In this document: piece by piece, positions 21,999 to 33,944 of the stretch
How positions within the stretch are numbered: position 1 is the first letter of the stretch
Layout of the letters: each line of letters opens with the position of its first letter
Assembly: GCF_963583255.1 (NCBI RefSeq)
Contig: NC_084815.1
Coordinates: forward strand, 9,161,724-9,225,723
Direction of reading: 5' to 3'
Length of the DNA: 64,000 bases
Source of the DNA: Pyrus communis
Taxonomy: Eukaryota; Streptophyta; Magnoliopsida; Rosales; Rosaceae
Translations under genes and position numbers: made by a program
The notes under the pieces: model-generated
Seen by the model: only the letters and a program-made list of their open reading frames with translations
Database searches by the model: none
What the model was told of the DNA's origin: nothing

Positions 21999-22800
21999 AA
22001 ACAAGCTGTTTTTGCATGAAATTCGTGGGATTTTATCACCTATTACTTCACATGTTGTTTCTCACTGTTTTAAAGTGTTTTTAGTGTGTTTTGATGTGTT
22101 TTAGTGTCATATAACAGAAAACCCTAGAAAAATTAGACAAAGTTTGAAAAATTCCAAAAAGAGTCGTTTTTGAGTCATTTTTGTGTTTTAGGGTACCTTC
22201 CAACACAATGATGAGGATTTGGTTTTTAATTGCATAACTGTTGAAGTAAGTTACAAACATGGATGAAAGTTTGATATGCTCTTTGGTTTATGCTTAGTTG
22301 TAATTATAGTTCATGAATTCACATGTAATCAAAAGAAAAATTAGTTTTTGTAACATGCTTGAAGGAAGAAACTCAAACTAACGCTACAACCCTGAGAGAC
22401 TTGAGCTTTTAATGTTCTTTGGAGAGTTAATAATCTGTGCATTTGTTGTCTTCTAAAGTCGTTGCATGATCTCATTATTCTTTGCTTGGTTACTACTTAG
22501 AAGGCGTTTCATCATTTAGTTCCAAATACTAGAACTCATGCCCATTTCATTCAAAGCATAAAATTGATTAGCATAACACATAACAAGATGAAGTTGTTAG
22601 TGAACCAAGAGCCAAATAGCCGTACCCCATGTTCATTTGTTTTGTAGGTTTAAGCCCCGTTGAGCCTTGTTTAGCCTATGTTCTTTGTTAACCCACGTTA
22701 TCCTTACCTAGCCTAGAATAGGACCATCCATGCCTTTGTTCTTAAAGCATAGTGAACATGACTTAGAATGAATTCCTTTTGATTATTCTTGTGCAGAAAA

Positions 22801-22817
22801 ACAAGTGTGGGGGAAGG
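22801..22817 (+). promoter_or_regulatory. Third polypurine-like stretch, element A
   Basis: ACAAGTGTGGGGGAAGG contains the same AAGTGTGGGGG as the polypurine tract, but no AGGA hairpin precedes it. Its G-run starts 816 nt after the first and 817 nt before the last. Confidence 0.4.
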
Positions 22818-23594
22818 GATTTATGTGTAGGAATTTGTGCCAAAAACAAGAATTGGGCACGAGAAAAGAATGAAAAAGAGGTCAAAATAAGTGAGAAAGA
22901 ACTCACCAGTGTTGGTTGTTGAAGAAAGGGTCCAAAAAGTTAAATTAGACCCTAAGTATTGTGTATTTCATCCCCTTGTGTGTCTAAGTGATTTTCTGCA
23001 CGCAAAAGTGAATTCTAAGTGTCAAGTTCATTACTTGTTTGCTATCGCTTTAAGAACTTTTGTTTATCCTTAACCTTTCTTTGTTAGCCAATACCCCTCA
23101 GCCCCGTTACAATCCTTAACTTCTATCTTGAGTGTTATGTATTTCAATATGTGGAGTTTGGGATTGGTTTGAGCATATGGTGTCCCTGGTTCTCGCATCT
23201 AAGTAGTAGCATTCCATTCATGAGATCATATCTATAAATGCTTAATCATTCCAGAACAATGCTTCTTTTGTTATAACATGTGTGAGTGTTCGTTTTCATG
23301 TTTACATCAATCTTCTCACATATACTTAGTATAGGGAGTGTAGTTAGAAAATCTGTGTGAAAATAAGAGTGTATCCAGTAAGGAATTGAGTGGATTCTCT
23401 AAGGCATGTTACTACGTCCATAATGTTGTTTTAAACGATTAAATGTGAGCTAGTGAATGGTAACTATGATTAAGTATATGCTCAAGAGTAGGGATGACTA
23501 AAATCTGTAGGAATAATGATCTTTGGCATGTTATGTATCGTTGGAAATCCCTGTAGCAAATGTTGGAAGGTTAGGTTTTGTTTTGTTTGTTTTA

Positions 23595-23634
23595 TTTTGC
23601 TCGAGGACTAGCAAAAGCTAAGTGTGGGGGAAAT
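23595..23634 (+). promoter_or_regulatory. Polypurine tract with preceding hairpin, element A
   Basis: TTTTGCT (23595-23601) pairs with AGCAAAA (23610-23616) around C-GAGGAC-T. Then come AAGTGT and five G (23626-23630), ending 4 nt before the 3' LTR. The position is that of the plus-strand primer (polypurine tract) of LTR retrotransposons. B (40359-40398) and H (7870-7909) share the structure. Confidence 0.8.
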
Positions 23635-25471
23635 TGATAGGAGCATATTTATACGACTTAGTTAGCTTGTTTTCTTGCATTTAATTAGCTAAACTATGTT
23701 AATTATAGTGTTTAAAGTTATTTTCGTGCAATTTCAGGTTTTAGTGTCAAAGTATGCAAAAAGAAGCAATTTGGAGCATTCTAGAGCATTTTTGGGCCAA
23801 GATTGGATAGTGCAAGCATGGAGGCATGAGGATGGACGAATTTGAAGGCTTGAATTCAGTTAGGGAGCTGCAAGGGGACCTAAAAACCTTATTTCTAGAA
23901 GGCTTTATCTATTCACACATGGTGCCTAATTCCTACCTTGTCTCCTAGCCGTCCTACATTGTCCTAGCCGTCCTACCTTGTCTCCTAGCCGTCCTACCTT
24001 GTCTCCTAGCCGTTCTACCTTGTCCTAGCCGTCCTTCCTTGTCTCCTACCTTTCCAAGCCCTATAAATAAGGCTTTGCAGCAAGGCACTAGGGGGGATCA
24101 CTCATTCACCCAATTTTCGTCCATTCATCTAGCCACACCATTCTACACATCCTAAAATCCCAGAAACATAATTCCAGTCACTTTTACCACCTTTGCCGCA
24201 ACCTTCCATCCAAGCAACCATTCATCCACCATAGCCGCACCTTCCCACCACCATAACCACCTTGTGCAGCCACCATTGAAGGAGAGGAGGAGTAGTGCCG
24301 TGCAGTCCAAAGGAAGGAAGAAACCTTGCACATGCAATCTGTAACTATTGGAGTGTTTGGAGTTCTTTCTTCTCTTGTTTCTGTTTTCATGTTTAATTTA
24401 ACTTGTTATTCAATTATGTTAAACATGTGGAACTAATTTCTTTTTAGTTAGAGGCGAATTTGAAGCCATGGACATATGTTGGTTATGATTTGATTTACTC
24501 CAGTTATGAATTCATGAACTTTAGATGTGGTTTACTTTTCTGTTTTGAATAAGAACTTATTTATGTATGTGGGTTGAGGGTCGACACTTAATTTGCATGC
24601 CTAAACTTGATGCTAGGATATAAGGGAATTTCACCTAATCGTTATGAACTTATATTCATGAGTAGTAAAAATCGCTAGTCACGATTGTGTTTAGTAAACC
24701 CTAGGCTGGATTAACATGCGTATTCCATAGTTATGAATGCCTAGTCGATGTTTATGATTTCCGTTGAACTTAATGATCTTTGTTGAATGTCTCTATCATG
24801 CGTATTCCATAGTTAGGGACTTTGATTAGGAATAATTTGGTTGTAATGCGTATCCCATTCAATCCAAGAATCTAGGGAAATCTGAAAGTTAATTTAAGCG
24901 GACCTAATTAACTTGGAGCTTTGTCATTCATCGTTTGTTGAAGTCATAACTGGGAATCAAATTGTATGCATATGTTCATGTGTGGATAAGGAACCCTCTA
25001 ACTAGTTTCTCATCATTCTATTTCATAAAAATCGGTTTTAGAATCTGTTTTGTTTCCAAGTTTCTGTTTTAATTTTAAATTCGTCAAAACCAATCCCCCA
25101 TTTATTTTAAAGTGTTAGATTAGTCAGAAATACATTTAGTTTGTGTTTTTAAGAGTCTTGAGTCAAGTTACAACTTAATTTCGTCCAAATTTGTGTTTGT
25201 GCTCAAAACTGCCCAGAAAGTGGTTTTTAGGCAGATTTGAGTGTGTTTGTGCTGTTTTGAGTCTTTTAGTTTGTTTGAGTGTTTTAAATTTTAGGTTTGC
25301 ATTCATTAAGTCTAGTTTAGTGTTCTAAATATTGTTTTTACGTTTTTGAGTCAATTTCACATTGATTAGCATCCCTAGTTAATCCCCGGTCTAGAACGAT
25401 CCCTATTTGCTCATATACTACAATTGTCATCCATAGGGTTTAATTTGTGTGTCAAGTTAATTTTCGCATCA
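23635..25471 (+). repeat. 3' LTR of element A
   Basis: 1837 bp, nearly identical to the 5' LTR. The minisatellite at about 23931-24052 has a different unit arrangement, and TATAAATA lies at 24062-24069. It ends CGCATCA, followed by the target duplication TATTA. Confidence 0.92.
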
Positions 25472-25476
25472 TATTA

Positions 25477-26136
25477 CACCCAGGCCTGTCGTACAGACCA
25501 TTTTAGGTGGTTTCGACTCGTGGGCAGGTTTAGTTATTGATATTGAGATTTGAGCTCTAGATTCAGCCGTACAGGTCACGTTAGGTGACTCCGGCTTCCA
25601 GACTTTATGATATTGATATGACTTTCACCTGAGCACTTGCATTTCATTGTGAGATTTGGCATGGCATATCCTGGAGCATTATTGGTATATATACATATCT
25701 ATATGTACATATGTTATTTTCTGGGAAGTATACAGGTTTTACGGCGAGGGGTTAGAACTTATTTGTTAAATGGTTTTCAAAAAGCATTGTTTTTGCCCAC
25801 TCATGCCTTTGTTTTGCGCCCCTCCAGGTTCTAGTTGTCTAGCAGGTTTGGTGGTTTCCCAGAGGGCTTTCCCGGCATTTCTGACTGACGATCACCAGCG
25901 TAGGGTCACCTTCGGGTGTACTGTTGTTGCGTCATTTTCGTTTGGACTGCTTTAGGCGTTATGCTCTGAACTGGTGTCACACTTACGTTTGCACCTATTA
26001 TCATTTCATGTAAACCAGTTTTTATTTATTCGTATTACTATTTCCATTATTGTTGTATTAGCTTCCGCACTGTGCACATGGTTACGTCACCTCCGCGTGA
26101 CGGCCAGCACGCCCTGATCTCGGTCGGGGTGTGTCA
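25477..26136 (+). mobile_element. Solo LTR L (Tekay/Del-type), right part
   Basis: It continues the LTR broken by element A; the text across the break matches the K LTR at about 47100-47120. It ends GGTGTGTCA and is followed by target duplication TATTG at 26137-26141, then satellite. Confidence 0.88.
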
Positions 26137-28356
26137 TATTGGGTGTCAAAGGTACTCAGTTTTTCTATTTGGTGTGCATTTGAACTATTTTAGCTTCATA
26201 AAAACAAACGAGTGTGCGTTTAACATCCATTGGAACTTAAGCATATAAACACATATAATCTGCTACTAGGACCACAAGAATGGGTAGTTAGAAGATCAAA
26301 AGGTTGTTAGGTATCAAGGTTACACAATTTTTTTTATTTGGTGTGCATTTGGATTGTTTTCAACATTATTTAAAAAAGAAAGGAGCGTGCGTTTGAAACT
26401 GATTAGAAACTATGCAAATAAACACTAATAATGTTATACTAGGATCATAACAATGAGTAGTCATAAGATCAAAAGCCTATTAGGTGTCAAAAGTTCAAAA
26501 ATGTTCAATTTGGACTGTTTTCGGCAAAAAAAAAGAAAAAAAAAAAAGAAAAAAACAATTATGCGTTTGACACTAATAGGAACTTAGGCAAAAGAACACA
26601 CACAATGGGCTACTAGGATAAGAAGAATGAGCACCCAAAAGTTGAAATGCTTATCGGGAGCCAAAAGTACACAAGTTTTCTATTCTGAGTGCATTTGGAT
26701 TGTTTTCAGGATTAATAAAAACAAACGTGCGTGCATTTGACACCCATTAGAACTTAAGCAAACAGACACATATGATGCGCCACTCGGACAAAAAGAATGA
26801 GTACCCAAATGATCAAAAGCTTATTCGGTGTCAAAACTACATAGTTTTGCTATTTGGAGGGCATTTGGAATGTTTTCAGTATTAATAAAAATACAAACGA
26901 GCGTGTGTTTGACTCCGATTAGAACATAAAAAAATAAACACATATAATGTGTGACTAGGACTACAAGATCTTGATGGGTGCCAAAACTGCACAGTTTTTC
27001 TATTTGTGCATTTGGACTGTTTTCGGCATTAATAAAGAAACAAACGAGCCTGTGTTTGACACCAATTGGAACTTCAGCAAATAAACACATATAATGAACT
27101 AACAAGAGTGTAAGAATGAGTACTCAAAAGATCAAAAGCTTATTGGGTGTCAAAAGTACTTAGTTTTTCTATTTGGAATGCATTTGGATTGTTTTCGACA
27201 TTAATAAAAACAAACGAGCATGAGCTTGACAACCATTGGAACTTAGGAAAATAACCTCTTATAATAGTACCATGAGAATGAATCGTCAAGGTATCAAAAC
27301 CTTATTGGGTGCCAAAACTACACTGTTTTTCTATTTGGAGAGCAAGTGAACTGTTTTTGGCAATAGTAAAAAATGAACGAGCATGCTTTTGACACCAAGT
27401 GCAACTTAAATAAATAAACACATATAATGAACTACTAGGAGCATAAGAAGGAGTAGTCAAAATATCAAAAGGTTATTGGGTGTCAAAAGTACTCAGTTGT
27501 TTTACTTGGAGTGCATTTGGACTGTTTTTGGCTTTAATAAACATAAACGAGTGTGAGCTTGACACCTGTTGGAACTTAAGAAAATAAACACATATAATGC
27601 GCTATTAGTACCAAAAGAATGAGTAGTCAAGATATAAAAACCTTATTGGGTGTCAAAACTACACAGTTTTTCTATTTAGGGTGCATTTGGACTGTTTTCG
27701 GCATTATTAAAAAAACAAACGAGTGTGTGTTTGACACTAGTTGGAACTAAGCAAGTAAACACATATAACCTGCTATAAGGACCATAAGAATGAGTAGTCA
27801 AAAGATCAAAAGCTTATTAGGTTTCAAGATTACACAATTTTTCTATTTGGAGGGCATTTGGATTGTCTTCGGCATGAATTAAAAAACAAATGAGCATGCG
27901 TCTGACACAGATTGGAACTTAAGTAGGTAAATACATATAATGCGCTACTATGACCATAAGAATGAGTAGTCAAAGGATCAAAAGCTTCTTGGGTGTTAAA
28001 AGTTCATAGTTTTCCTATTTGGAATGTATTTGGATTGTTTTTAGCAAAACCAAAAAAAAAAAAAAAACAAACAAACAAACGAGCATGCATTTGATACTGA
28101 TTGGAACTTATGACAACAAACACATATAATGCGCTACTAGGATCATGATAATGAGTACTCAAAAGATCGAAAGCTTGTCGAACTTAAAAGTTCGCAATTT
28201 TTTCTATTTTGAGTACATTTGGACTTTCTTCGGCATTAATAAAAATAAATGAGCTTAAGCTTGACATCCATTGAAACTTAAGATAGTAAACACATATATT
28301 GCGCTACTAGTACCATAAGAATGAGTAGTCAAGATCTCAAAACCTTATTGGGTGCC
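26137..28356. repeat. Satellite block 3, about 170 bp monomers
   Basis: The longest block, about 13 monomers with point differences and A-rich slippage at 26526-26560 and 28045-28080. GGAACTTA-type words recur at about 26580, 26750, 27070 and 27239, that is at 169-170 bp or multiples. It ends in GTGCC, the target duplication of element B. The 94-codon minus frame at 26821-27105 is a chance frame across monomers. Confidence 0.92.
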
Positions 28357-29671
28357 TGATAACTCATAGATTTCATGCATTTATACCTTCCCTTTCTAGT
28401 CTCTTTGTGATGTTTTTGAGTTAAACTGGTTGCATTTTACCTTATTTTGTGTTAGTGTGCAATTTTACATGTACTTTAGGATCAATTTGATGTCAAAATA
28501 AGTGAAAACATGCCATTTTTGGGGTTGACCCTTAGTCAAACGTGGAAAGAAGTTTAGTGGCCTGTTTTGAAGCCCAAATAAAGAATATGGCTTGTTAGAA
28601 GACCAGGAACAAAATGGGAAAGGAATTGGAATATCTAGCCTGATTTGGAGGAGCCAAATAAGGAAAAATGTTCAAAACTTTGGCTTAATGGTTGGGATCA
28701 CCTTGCAATTAGCTACAGCCCCATTTAGCCTATAAATACTAGGGTTTCAAATCACTGTTTTACAAGCCCCCTTGAGGGTCGCCCAGAGCTCTCTCTCTTC
28801 TCTTTCTTTGGCCTTTCTTAAAAAAAAAAAAAAACCCTATTTCCCTTCACCATCCACTGCCACCTAAGAAACCACGCAGTCGTGCTATTCTTGAAGGATT
28901 TCAACATCATAATTGCTTCAAGGGGTTTTCTTCTGTAAACTTTAATTTCACTCATGTTGTTCTTGATATTTATATATTCTGTAATCATGTTGTGTGATTA
29001 AGTTCATAGTTGGGGATTTCGATGTAGCCTTGTGTTATGTTTCAAACTACCAATTTGTGTTATGTTTCATTCACTGATTTTATAGTATAATTTGTTTGTT
29101 AATCTTAATGTTTGATCACCATTAGGACTGCTTATGAATTATTTGACCAAGATTATAGTGCACATCATGCTTAATCATGGTGGACATGTGAATGAATGAA
29201 GAAACTGCTATGCATACATCCTGCCATGTGATTTCTTTTGTTCTTTGAAGTTTTCTTGTTCTTATGGATTCTTATTTTGTAATCTAAGTTGAACATCACA
29301 ACTAGGTTGCAAATTAGGGGTACTTGATCACAACACATCAAATGGATGATCATAAATGAGTAAAACGAACCCTAGTTGTAGATTAGAGAGTTAAATGCGT
29401 TTTAACTTAATTTTCATGGAATTGGCTTGTAATGCTGAAATCTGTATCCCTAGTTCCATTCCCATTGTTTTTGAATCATTCTATTATTCATATTTACATT
29501 CTCTTGCATTTTAAGTTACTTTACATTCTCTTGCATTTTGTTAGTTTCATTGTTTAGTTAGGGTTCACATAAAGCTAGTAATTGGTAGAGTTCTAATCAG
29601 TCCCTATGGATTGACACCCTCACTTATGCCATTATACTATCCATATATTTGCACTTGAAAGGAACACAACA
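28357..29671 (+). repeat. 5' LTR of element B
   Basis: It starts TGATAACTCATAG and ends ACACAACA; TATAAATA lies at 28731-28738. It is followed by the primer site. It is a distinct family from the TGATAGGAGC LTRs. Confidence 0.9.
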
Positions 29672-29677
29672 AAATTT

Positions 29678-29695
29678 TGGCGCCGTTGTCGGGGA
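29678..29695 (+). other. Primer-binding site, tRNA-Asp type, element B
   Basis: TGGCGCCGTTGTCGGGGA matches the complement of tRNA-Asp at 17 of 18 positions (T for C at position 12). Confidence 0.85.
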
Positions 29696-29808
29696 CTGAT
29701 TTCAGTCCCCTCTAATTGCTTGCTTTATAAACCTATCTACTTTTGTTTTCTTAGTTTAGATTTTTCATTTACAATTTAGTTTCTTTTGATTTTCAGTTTG
29801 TAACCAAG

Positions 29809-30153
29809 ATGTATGGTGAATGTCTATTATGTACTAAAATTGGCCATCCCCTTCAATTCTGCCCAAGTAGAGATGAGTTTCCTACATTTGTTTGAGATCA
29901 CTCATACCGCATGTATTTCTCTAACACAGAGCCACTGCAACCATTGCCAAATACATACAGCCCCACTTGGAGAAACTCTCATCATAACTCTTGGAACAAC
30001 ATACAAGCTCCAAATCAAGCATTTGCACTTCCACCCCAACAAGAATCTTTTGACATTACATTGGAGGACTTTAAAGCTACTCACTCAAAACAATTTGCAA
30101 TTTCAATAATCAATGAGTACCATTATTCAGAACCACTCCATAGCACTAACTAA
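29809..30153 (+). pseudogene. gag remnant with CCHC knuckle, element B
   Basis: From ATG 29809 the frame starts with a zinc knuckle (C-x2-C-x4-H-x4-C, residues 5-18) and meets a TGA at 29893-29895. It then continues in frame to 30153 through an NTYSPTWRN segment that parallels NTYNPGWRD in A's gag. No capsid domain precedes it. It is a shortened nucleocapsid-like remnant. Confidence 0.6.
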
Positions 30154-30204
30154 GTTGGAAATTCAATCGAGTTAGATTATCCAGGCTTTAAATGAACATC
30201 AATT

Positions 30205-30810
30205 TGGTGATGATGATCAAGAAGAGGAGGCGGAACAACCAAAGGAAGCTTGCTGTGCATATTTTTATAATGAGGTTCCTGAGCTTTTCAAAGATGAAGA
30301 ACCTTACATTCCTCCCAAGCCATATGTTCCACCAATTCCTTTTCCAGGGAGATTTGTCAAACAAAAGCATGATGAGCCACCTATAGATGTGCTTGAAGAA
30401 ATTGTGCCACACATAGTGTTTGAAGCTCTTCCTCTATCCTCTAATTTAATTGAATGTTTTTCAAAATCTGCGCCAGATTCTCCATGTTGTTTTATATCTT
30501 TTCAGGTGCCATATTTGGTGTCTTTTGGAGATGATTTGCTGCCATATCAAGAGGAAAAAAATTGAAGTTGGATGACAAATCATTGTTGCCCATTCACCAT
30601 AAGAAAGAAGATCCGGAGCTAGACGATCAGATTGTTGCCCTGAATGAATTTCATTCATCCTTAGCAGCCACAAACTCATCCGTGGAAATCATTGCTCCAA
30701 CCACATCTTCAAAATTTTTTGAGGATCTGCTTCTTCACAAGGAGAGACGAAAACAACATCATAATCAAGTCCTGGTGGAAATTCAACGCACCATATTCAA
30801 AGTCCCTTAA
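30205..30810 (+). pseudogene. Gag/protease-spacer remnant, copy 1 of element B
   Basis: It encodes a segment with PPKPYVPPIPFPGRF, like VPFPGRF before protease in A, then a stretch of unknown role. It is frame-broken near 30561, where an A run is one base shorter than in copy 2, and a TAA at 30808-30810 replaces CAA of copy 2. No protease active site is seen. Confidence 0.6.
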
Positions 30811-30905
30811 AAGAAACCACTTATTCCGACCAAGGTTCGGAGGTACCTTGACTGCCTGCCACCCTAGGCATTCATCCATCATACCCACCACGTCTTGCTT
30901 AGCCG

Positions 30906-30937
30906 TTAAATAAAGCGCTTACTAGGAGGCAACCTAG
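30906..30937 (+). promoter_or_regulatory. Hairpin 1, element B copy 1
   Basis: TTAAATA, AAGCGCTT, then stem CTAGG (30922-30926) and CCTAG (30933-30937) around loop AGGCAA. The stem differs from A at an inner pair (A-T for G-C), a compensatory change. Confidence 0.65.
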
Positions 30938-31038
30938 CTGGGTTTGCATTCTCTCCTTTTACTTTGTGTCTTTTAGTTTTTGTCTTATTTCATTCTATAC
31001 ATACTCTGCCTTGCTGGATTATGGATTCCATTCATTTT

Positions 31039-31074
31039 TAAGCATCGAGGACAATGCTTAGTTTAGGTTTGGGG
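31039..31074 (+). promoter_or_regulatory. Hairpin plus G-run module, internal copy 1, element B
   Basis: TAAGCAT (31039-31045) pairs with ATGCTTA (31054-31060) around C-GAGGAC-A. GTTTAGGTTT and GGGG (31071-31074) follow. The stem sequence differs from A but pairing and the 23-nt spacing are kept. Copy 2 has it at 38827-38862, with the inner G-C pair lost. Confidence 0.6.
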
Positions 31075-31495
31075 TGTGGGTTTGAAAATTTTCATTTGGT
31101 TTTAGTTTTGGTTAAGTTTGCTTTTGCTTACTAAAGTGAATGTATATGAAGGCTATACGTACAAACAAAACTACAGTGTTGTCATGAAAAACTTTTGTAT
31201 ATTATTTTTTTTTTTTTACAAAGCTGTTACTCTTGCAATTATGATGGTAAAAGTACCATTCTCAAATTTTGGAAGAAGAATAGTGGAGACTACCCTAGTG
31301 AGCTATTTTGAGCGTATTTGCTTCTTTGGGAGGGTTTAAAGTGTTTCTGCTCCTATCTTGTTCTTTCAATTTCACTTTAAATGATCTCATTATTTCTCTT
31401 TGATTGAATGCTAAGCATAATCTTATGTTGTAGATACCATGTGTTTATTATAACCTATGAATGAACTCATTGAGACAATGTAGGCTATGCATGTT

Positions 31496-33920
31496 TGATA
31501 GGAGCATATTCATGCGACTTAAATGGCTTGTTCTCGTGCATTTACGTTATGTTTCTCTAGTTATTTTAGTCCTTTATGCTTCTTTTGTGTGTTTTCAGGT
31601 TCTAAGGGCAAGGTATGCAAAAGGATGCCTTTTGGAGCCTTTTGGAGCAAATTAGAGATTGGAATGGATATCATATGCTTGGAGCCAAGAGGATGGACGA
31701 AATTAAAGACTTGAAGTAGGAAAGTTAAATCCTAAAAGACCTCATGTTTAAGCATCATTGAAGAGTCCTACGCATTTTAGAACACAAAAACAACATTCCT
31801 TGCAACCTTAGGACATTGTCGTGTGTTTCCTTGTGTCTCCCTTCCTTGCCATGCAAGGAAGGGCTTTGTTCCCTATTTTAAACACTTAAAGCATTCACTT
31901 ATCATATCATTCACTTATCAAACCAATCACTTATCACTTCCATTCACTTATCACTCACCACATATCATTCATTTAACACCACATATCATTCATTTATCAC
32001 TTAACATATCATTCATTTATCACTTATCACAACAACAACCTAAAACACATGCACATGCACCACTAATCCCTTCACTTTCATGCCATCATTTCTCACCCCC
32101 CCTTTGCCGTGCAATACACATCCAACACATTCCAGCTTTTCTCCTTCTCTTTGCAGCCACAAGTCACATGCATTCACACACAATCATTCACCCTATCCAT
32201 CTTACATTCCACAAACAATGTCACATGCAAAACAACAATCATTCACACACAAAACAGCACCATCCCCCCTTGCCGTGGCCTTCACTCACATTTCCAGCTT
32301 TCCACCTTGCATTTCCACATGCATTCACTTCATCATTACACACCACTCATTCTCTAATTCCACATGCACATTCAATCATTCACTCAAGCACCCTTGTGCC
32401 ATGTTTCCCCCTTTGTTCCCACCCATCACATGCATTATCATCAAACAAACAACCCTAACCCGTGGCATTCACTCCCATTTCCAGCATGCATTCACATGCA
32501 TTTTCAGATTATTCCTTCATCATTCCAGCATTCCACCTAATTCACATGCCTTCATTCATCCTTTATTCCACTTACACTCATCATCACACACCTTAGCAAT
32601 CAACACATGCAATCACATGCATCACAACCACAAAGAACCATCCCCAAAACACTTTGCCGTGGGCACCATTCCACATTCCAGCTTTCCACCATGTTTTTCC
32701 ATCATTCCTCCACACAAATGCTTAAACAAACAGCCATATGTTCCCTCCACTACCCCTATAAATACCCTAGCATTCATTCACTCCCCATGCAATTGATATC
32801 TCATTTCATACACTTCACACAACACAAACACAACCCTTGTGCCGCAAATCCCCTTCCATTTCTGTGCAGTTTTTCTCCTCCATTGCAGCCACTATCCAAC
32901 CACTTCCCATCCCTCCAAAACACTTCACATAATCCCCAAAGCTCACTTAGACCTTGTGCTACAACAACGAGGAAGAAAAGAGTGCCTAAAAGTTCATACA
33001 ATTCAAGTTTGAGTTGTTGGAATTTTTAGGTGTTTCTTTGATTTCAAAGTTTAAATTTAATTCTCTTTGTTTTGTACGTATGAGAATGGAAGAGAAGAGT
33101 GCCTAAACGTTCATACAATTCAAGTTTGAGTTGTTGGAATGTTTAGGGGTTTCTTTGATTTCAAAGTTATGAGGAACTAAACCCCCTTTAGCTAGGGGGT
33201 GATTCGAAACTATGTTTATATTTGCAATTTGAATTGATTACGTTTGGTTGGAATTTCATAAGTTGTGGATTCAATTCGTTTAACTGTTTGATTGATAACT
33301 TATTTATGTATGTTCATTGAGATTGCAAGCTTAATTTTCATGCATAAATATGACGCTAGAATATAAGTGAATTTCACCTAATCGTTATGAACTTATATTC
33401 ACTAGTAGTGGAGGTTGCTTATAAACAATCGCGTTAAACGAATTCTTGGCATAAGTTTCATGCGTATTCCATAGTAACGAATGCCTCGTCGATGTTTATG
33501 ATTTCCGTTGAACGTAATGATCTTTGTCGAATGTCTCTATCATGCGTATTCCATAGTTAGGGACTTTGATTAAGAATAATTTGGTTGTAATGCGTATTCC
33601 ATTCAATCCAACGAATCTAGGGAAATCTGAAAGTTAATTTGCGGACCTAATTAACTTGGAGCATTGAGTTTCATAATTTATCGAAAGACCAACTGAGAAT
33701 CAATTTTGTATGCAAGTGTAACATGTGTGGAGAAGAACCCCTTAGCTATTCCATCATCCATATTTTCATCACATTCATATTTACGTTTTGCCTTTAATTA
33801 CAATTTGACCATTTAATTTAATCTCGTCCAACCACAATCACCCACCTTATTTTGTTAAGTCTTATTCATTTGATTTGTCTTATTTTATGTTTTTGAGTAT
33901 TTGGAGTCTTTTAAACTTGT
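31496..33920 (+). repeat. Left LTR of element D, U5 end missing
   Basis: It matches the F LTR closely at its start. It has GATAAGTGAATG-related repeats (about 31886-32030, reading CATTCACTTATC), many CATGCA words (32047-32620) and TATAAATA at 32757-32764. It stops without the terminal CA or primer site and joins pol-derived sequence near 33920. The 211- and 238-codon frames at 31823-32796 are low-complexity U3 sequence, not genes. Confidence 0.85.
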
Positions 33921-33944
33921 TTTTCCATTGATGTTATCGATTCT

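Larger units (their letters stand above)
21760..23634 (+). other. 3' noncoding region of element A
   Basis: About 1.9 kb between pol and the 3' LTR with no credible ORF, although some Athila elements carry an env-like gene here. It contains hairpin 1 (21787-21817), the hairpin/G-run module (21962-21998), a third G-rich stretch (22801-22817) and the polypurine tract module (23595-23634). Parts are shared with E (1-764), H (7055-7909) and, more distantly, B. Confidence 0.85.
14313..25471 (+). mobile_element. Element A: structurally complete Athila-type Ty3/gypsy retrotransposon
   Basis: An 11.16 kb element with two LTRs (1830 and 1837 bp), tRNA-Asp primer site, gag-PR-RT-RNaseH-IN in a single frame, a 1.9 kb 3' noncoding region and a polypurine tract. 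Target duplications TATTA (14308-14312, 25472-25476) are perfect, and it sits inside solo LTR L. By eye the LTRs differ at roughly 15-20 bases plus an indel in a minisatellite, so the insertion is recent. Coding capacity is lost through three in-frame stops and an RNase H substitution. An env-like gene, found in some Athila elements, was not seen. Confidence 0.93.
30205..31495 (+). repeat. Tandem duplication in element B, copy 1 (left part)
   Basis: The segment is repeated from 37988. Copy 1 continues after D at 37554-37987, giving about 1725 bp against about 1724 bp for copy 2 (37988-39711). It carries gag/PR-spacer coding remnants, hairpin 1 (30906-30937) and the hairpin/G-run module (31039-31074). 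D lies only in this copy. Confidence 0.85.

Noticed and set aside
21760..23634. Possible env-like gene of an Athila element
   Set aside because: No long frame, signal peptide or membrane segment in this region; only short chance frames.
26137..28356. CRISPR-like array of short repeats and spacers
   Set aside because: The periodicity is a continuous 170-bp tandem repeat with diverged monomers, in a plant transposon context; there are no short identical repeats with unique spacers and no cas genes.
31823..32796. Two overlapping frames of 211 and 238 codons in D's LTR, and 58876-59463 in F
   Set aside because: They are His/Ser/Thr/Pro-rich translations of low-complexity U3 sequence upstream of the TATA box; two overlapping frames open together points to few stop-forming triplets, not coding.
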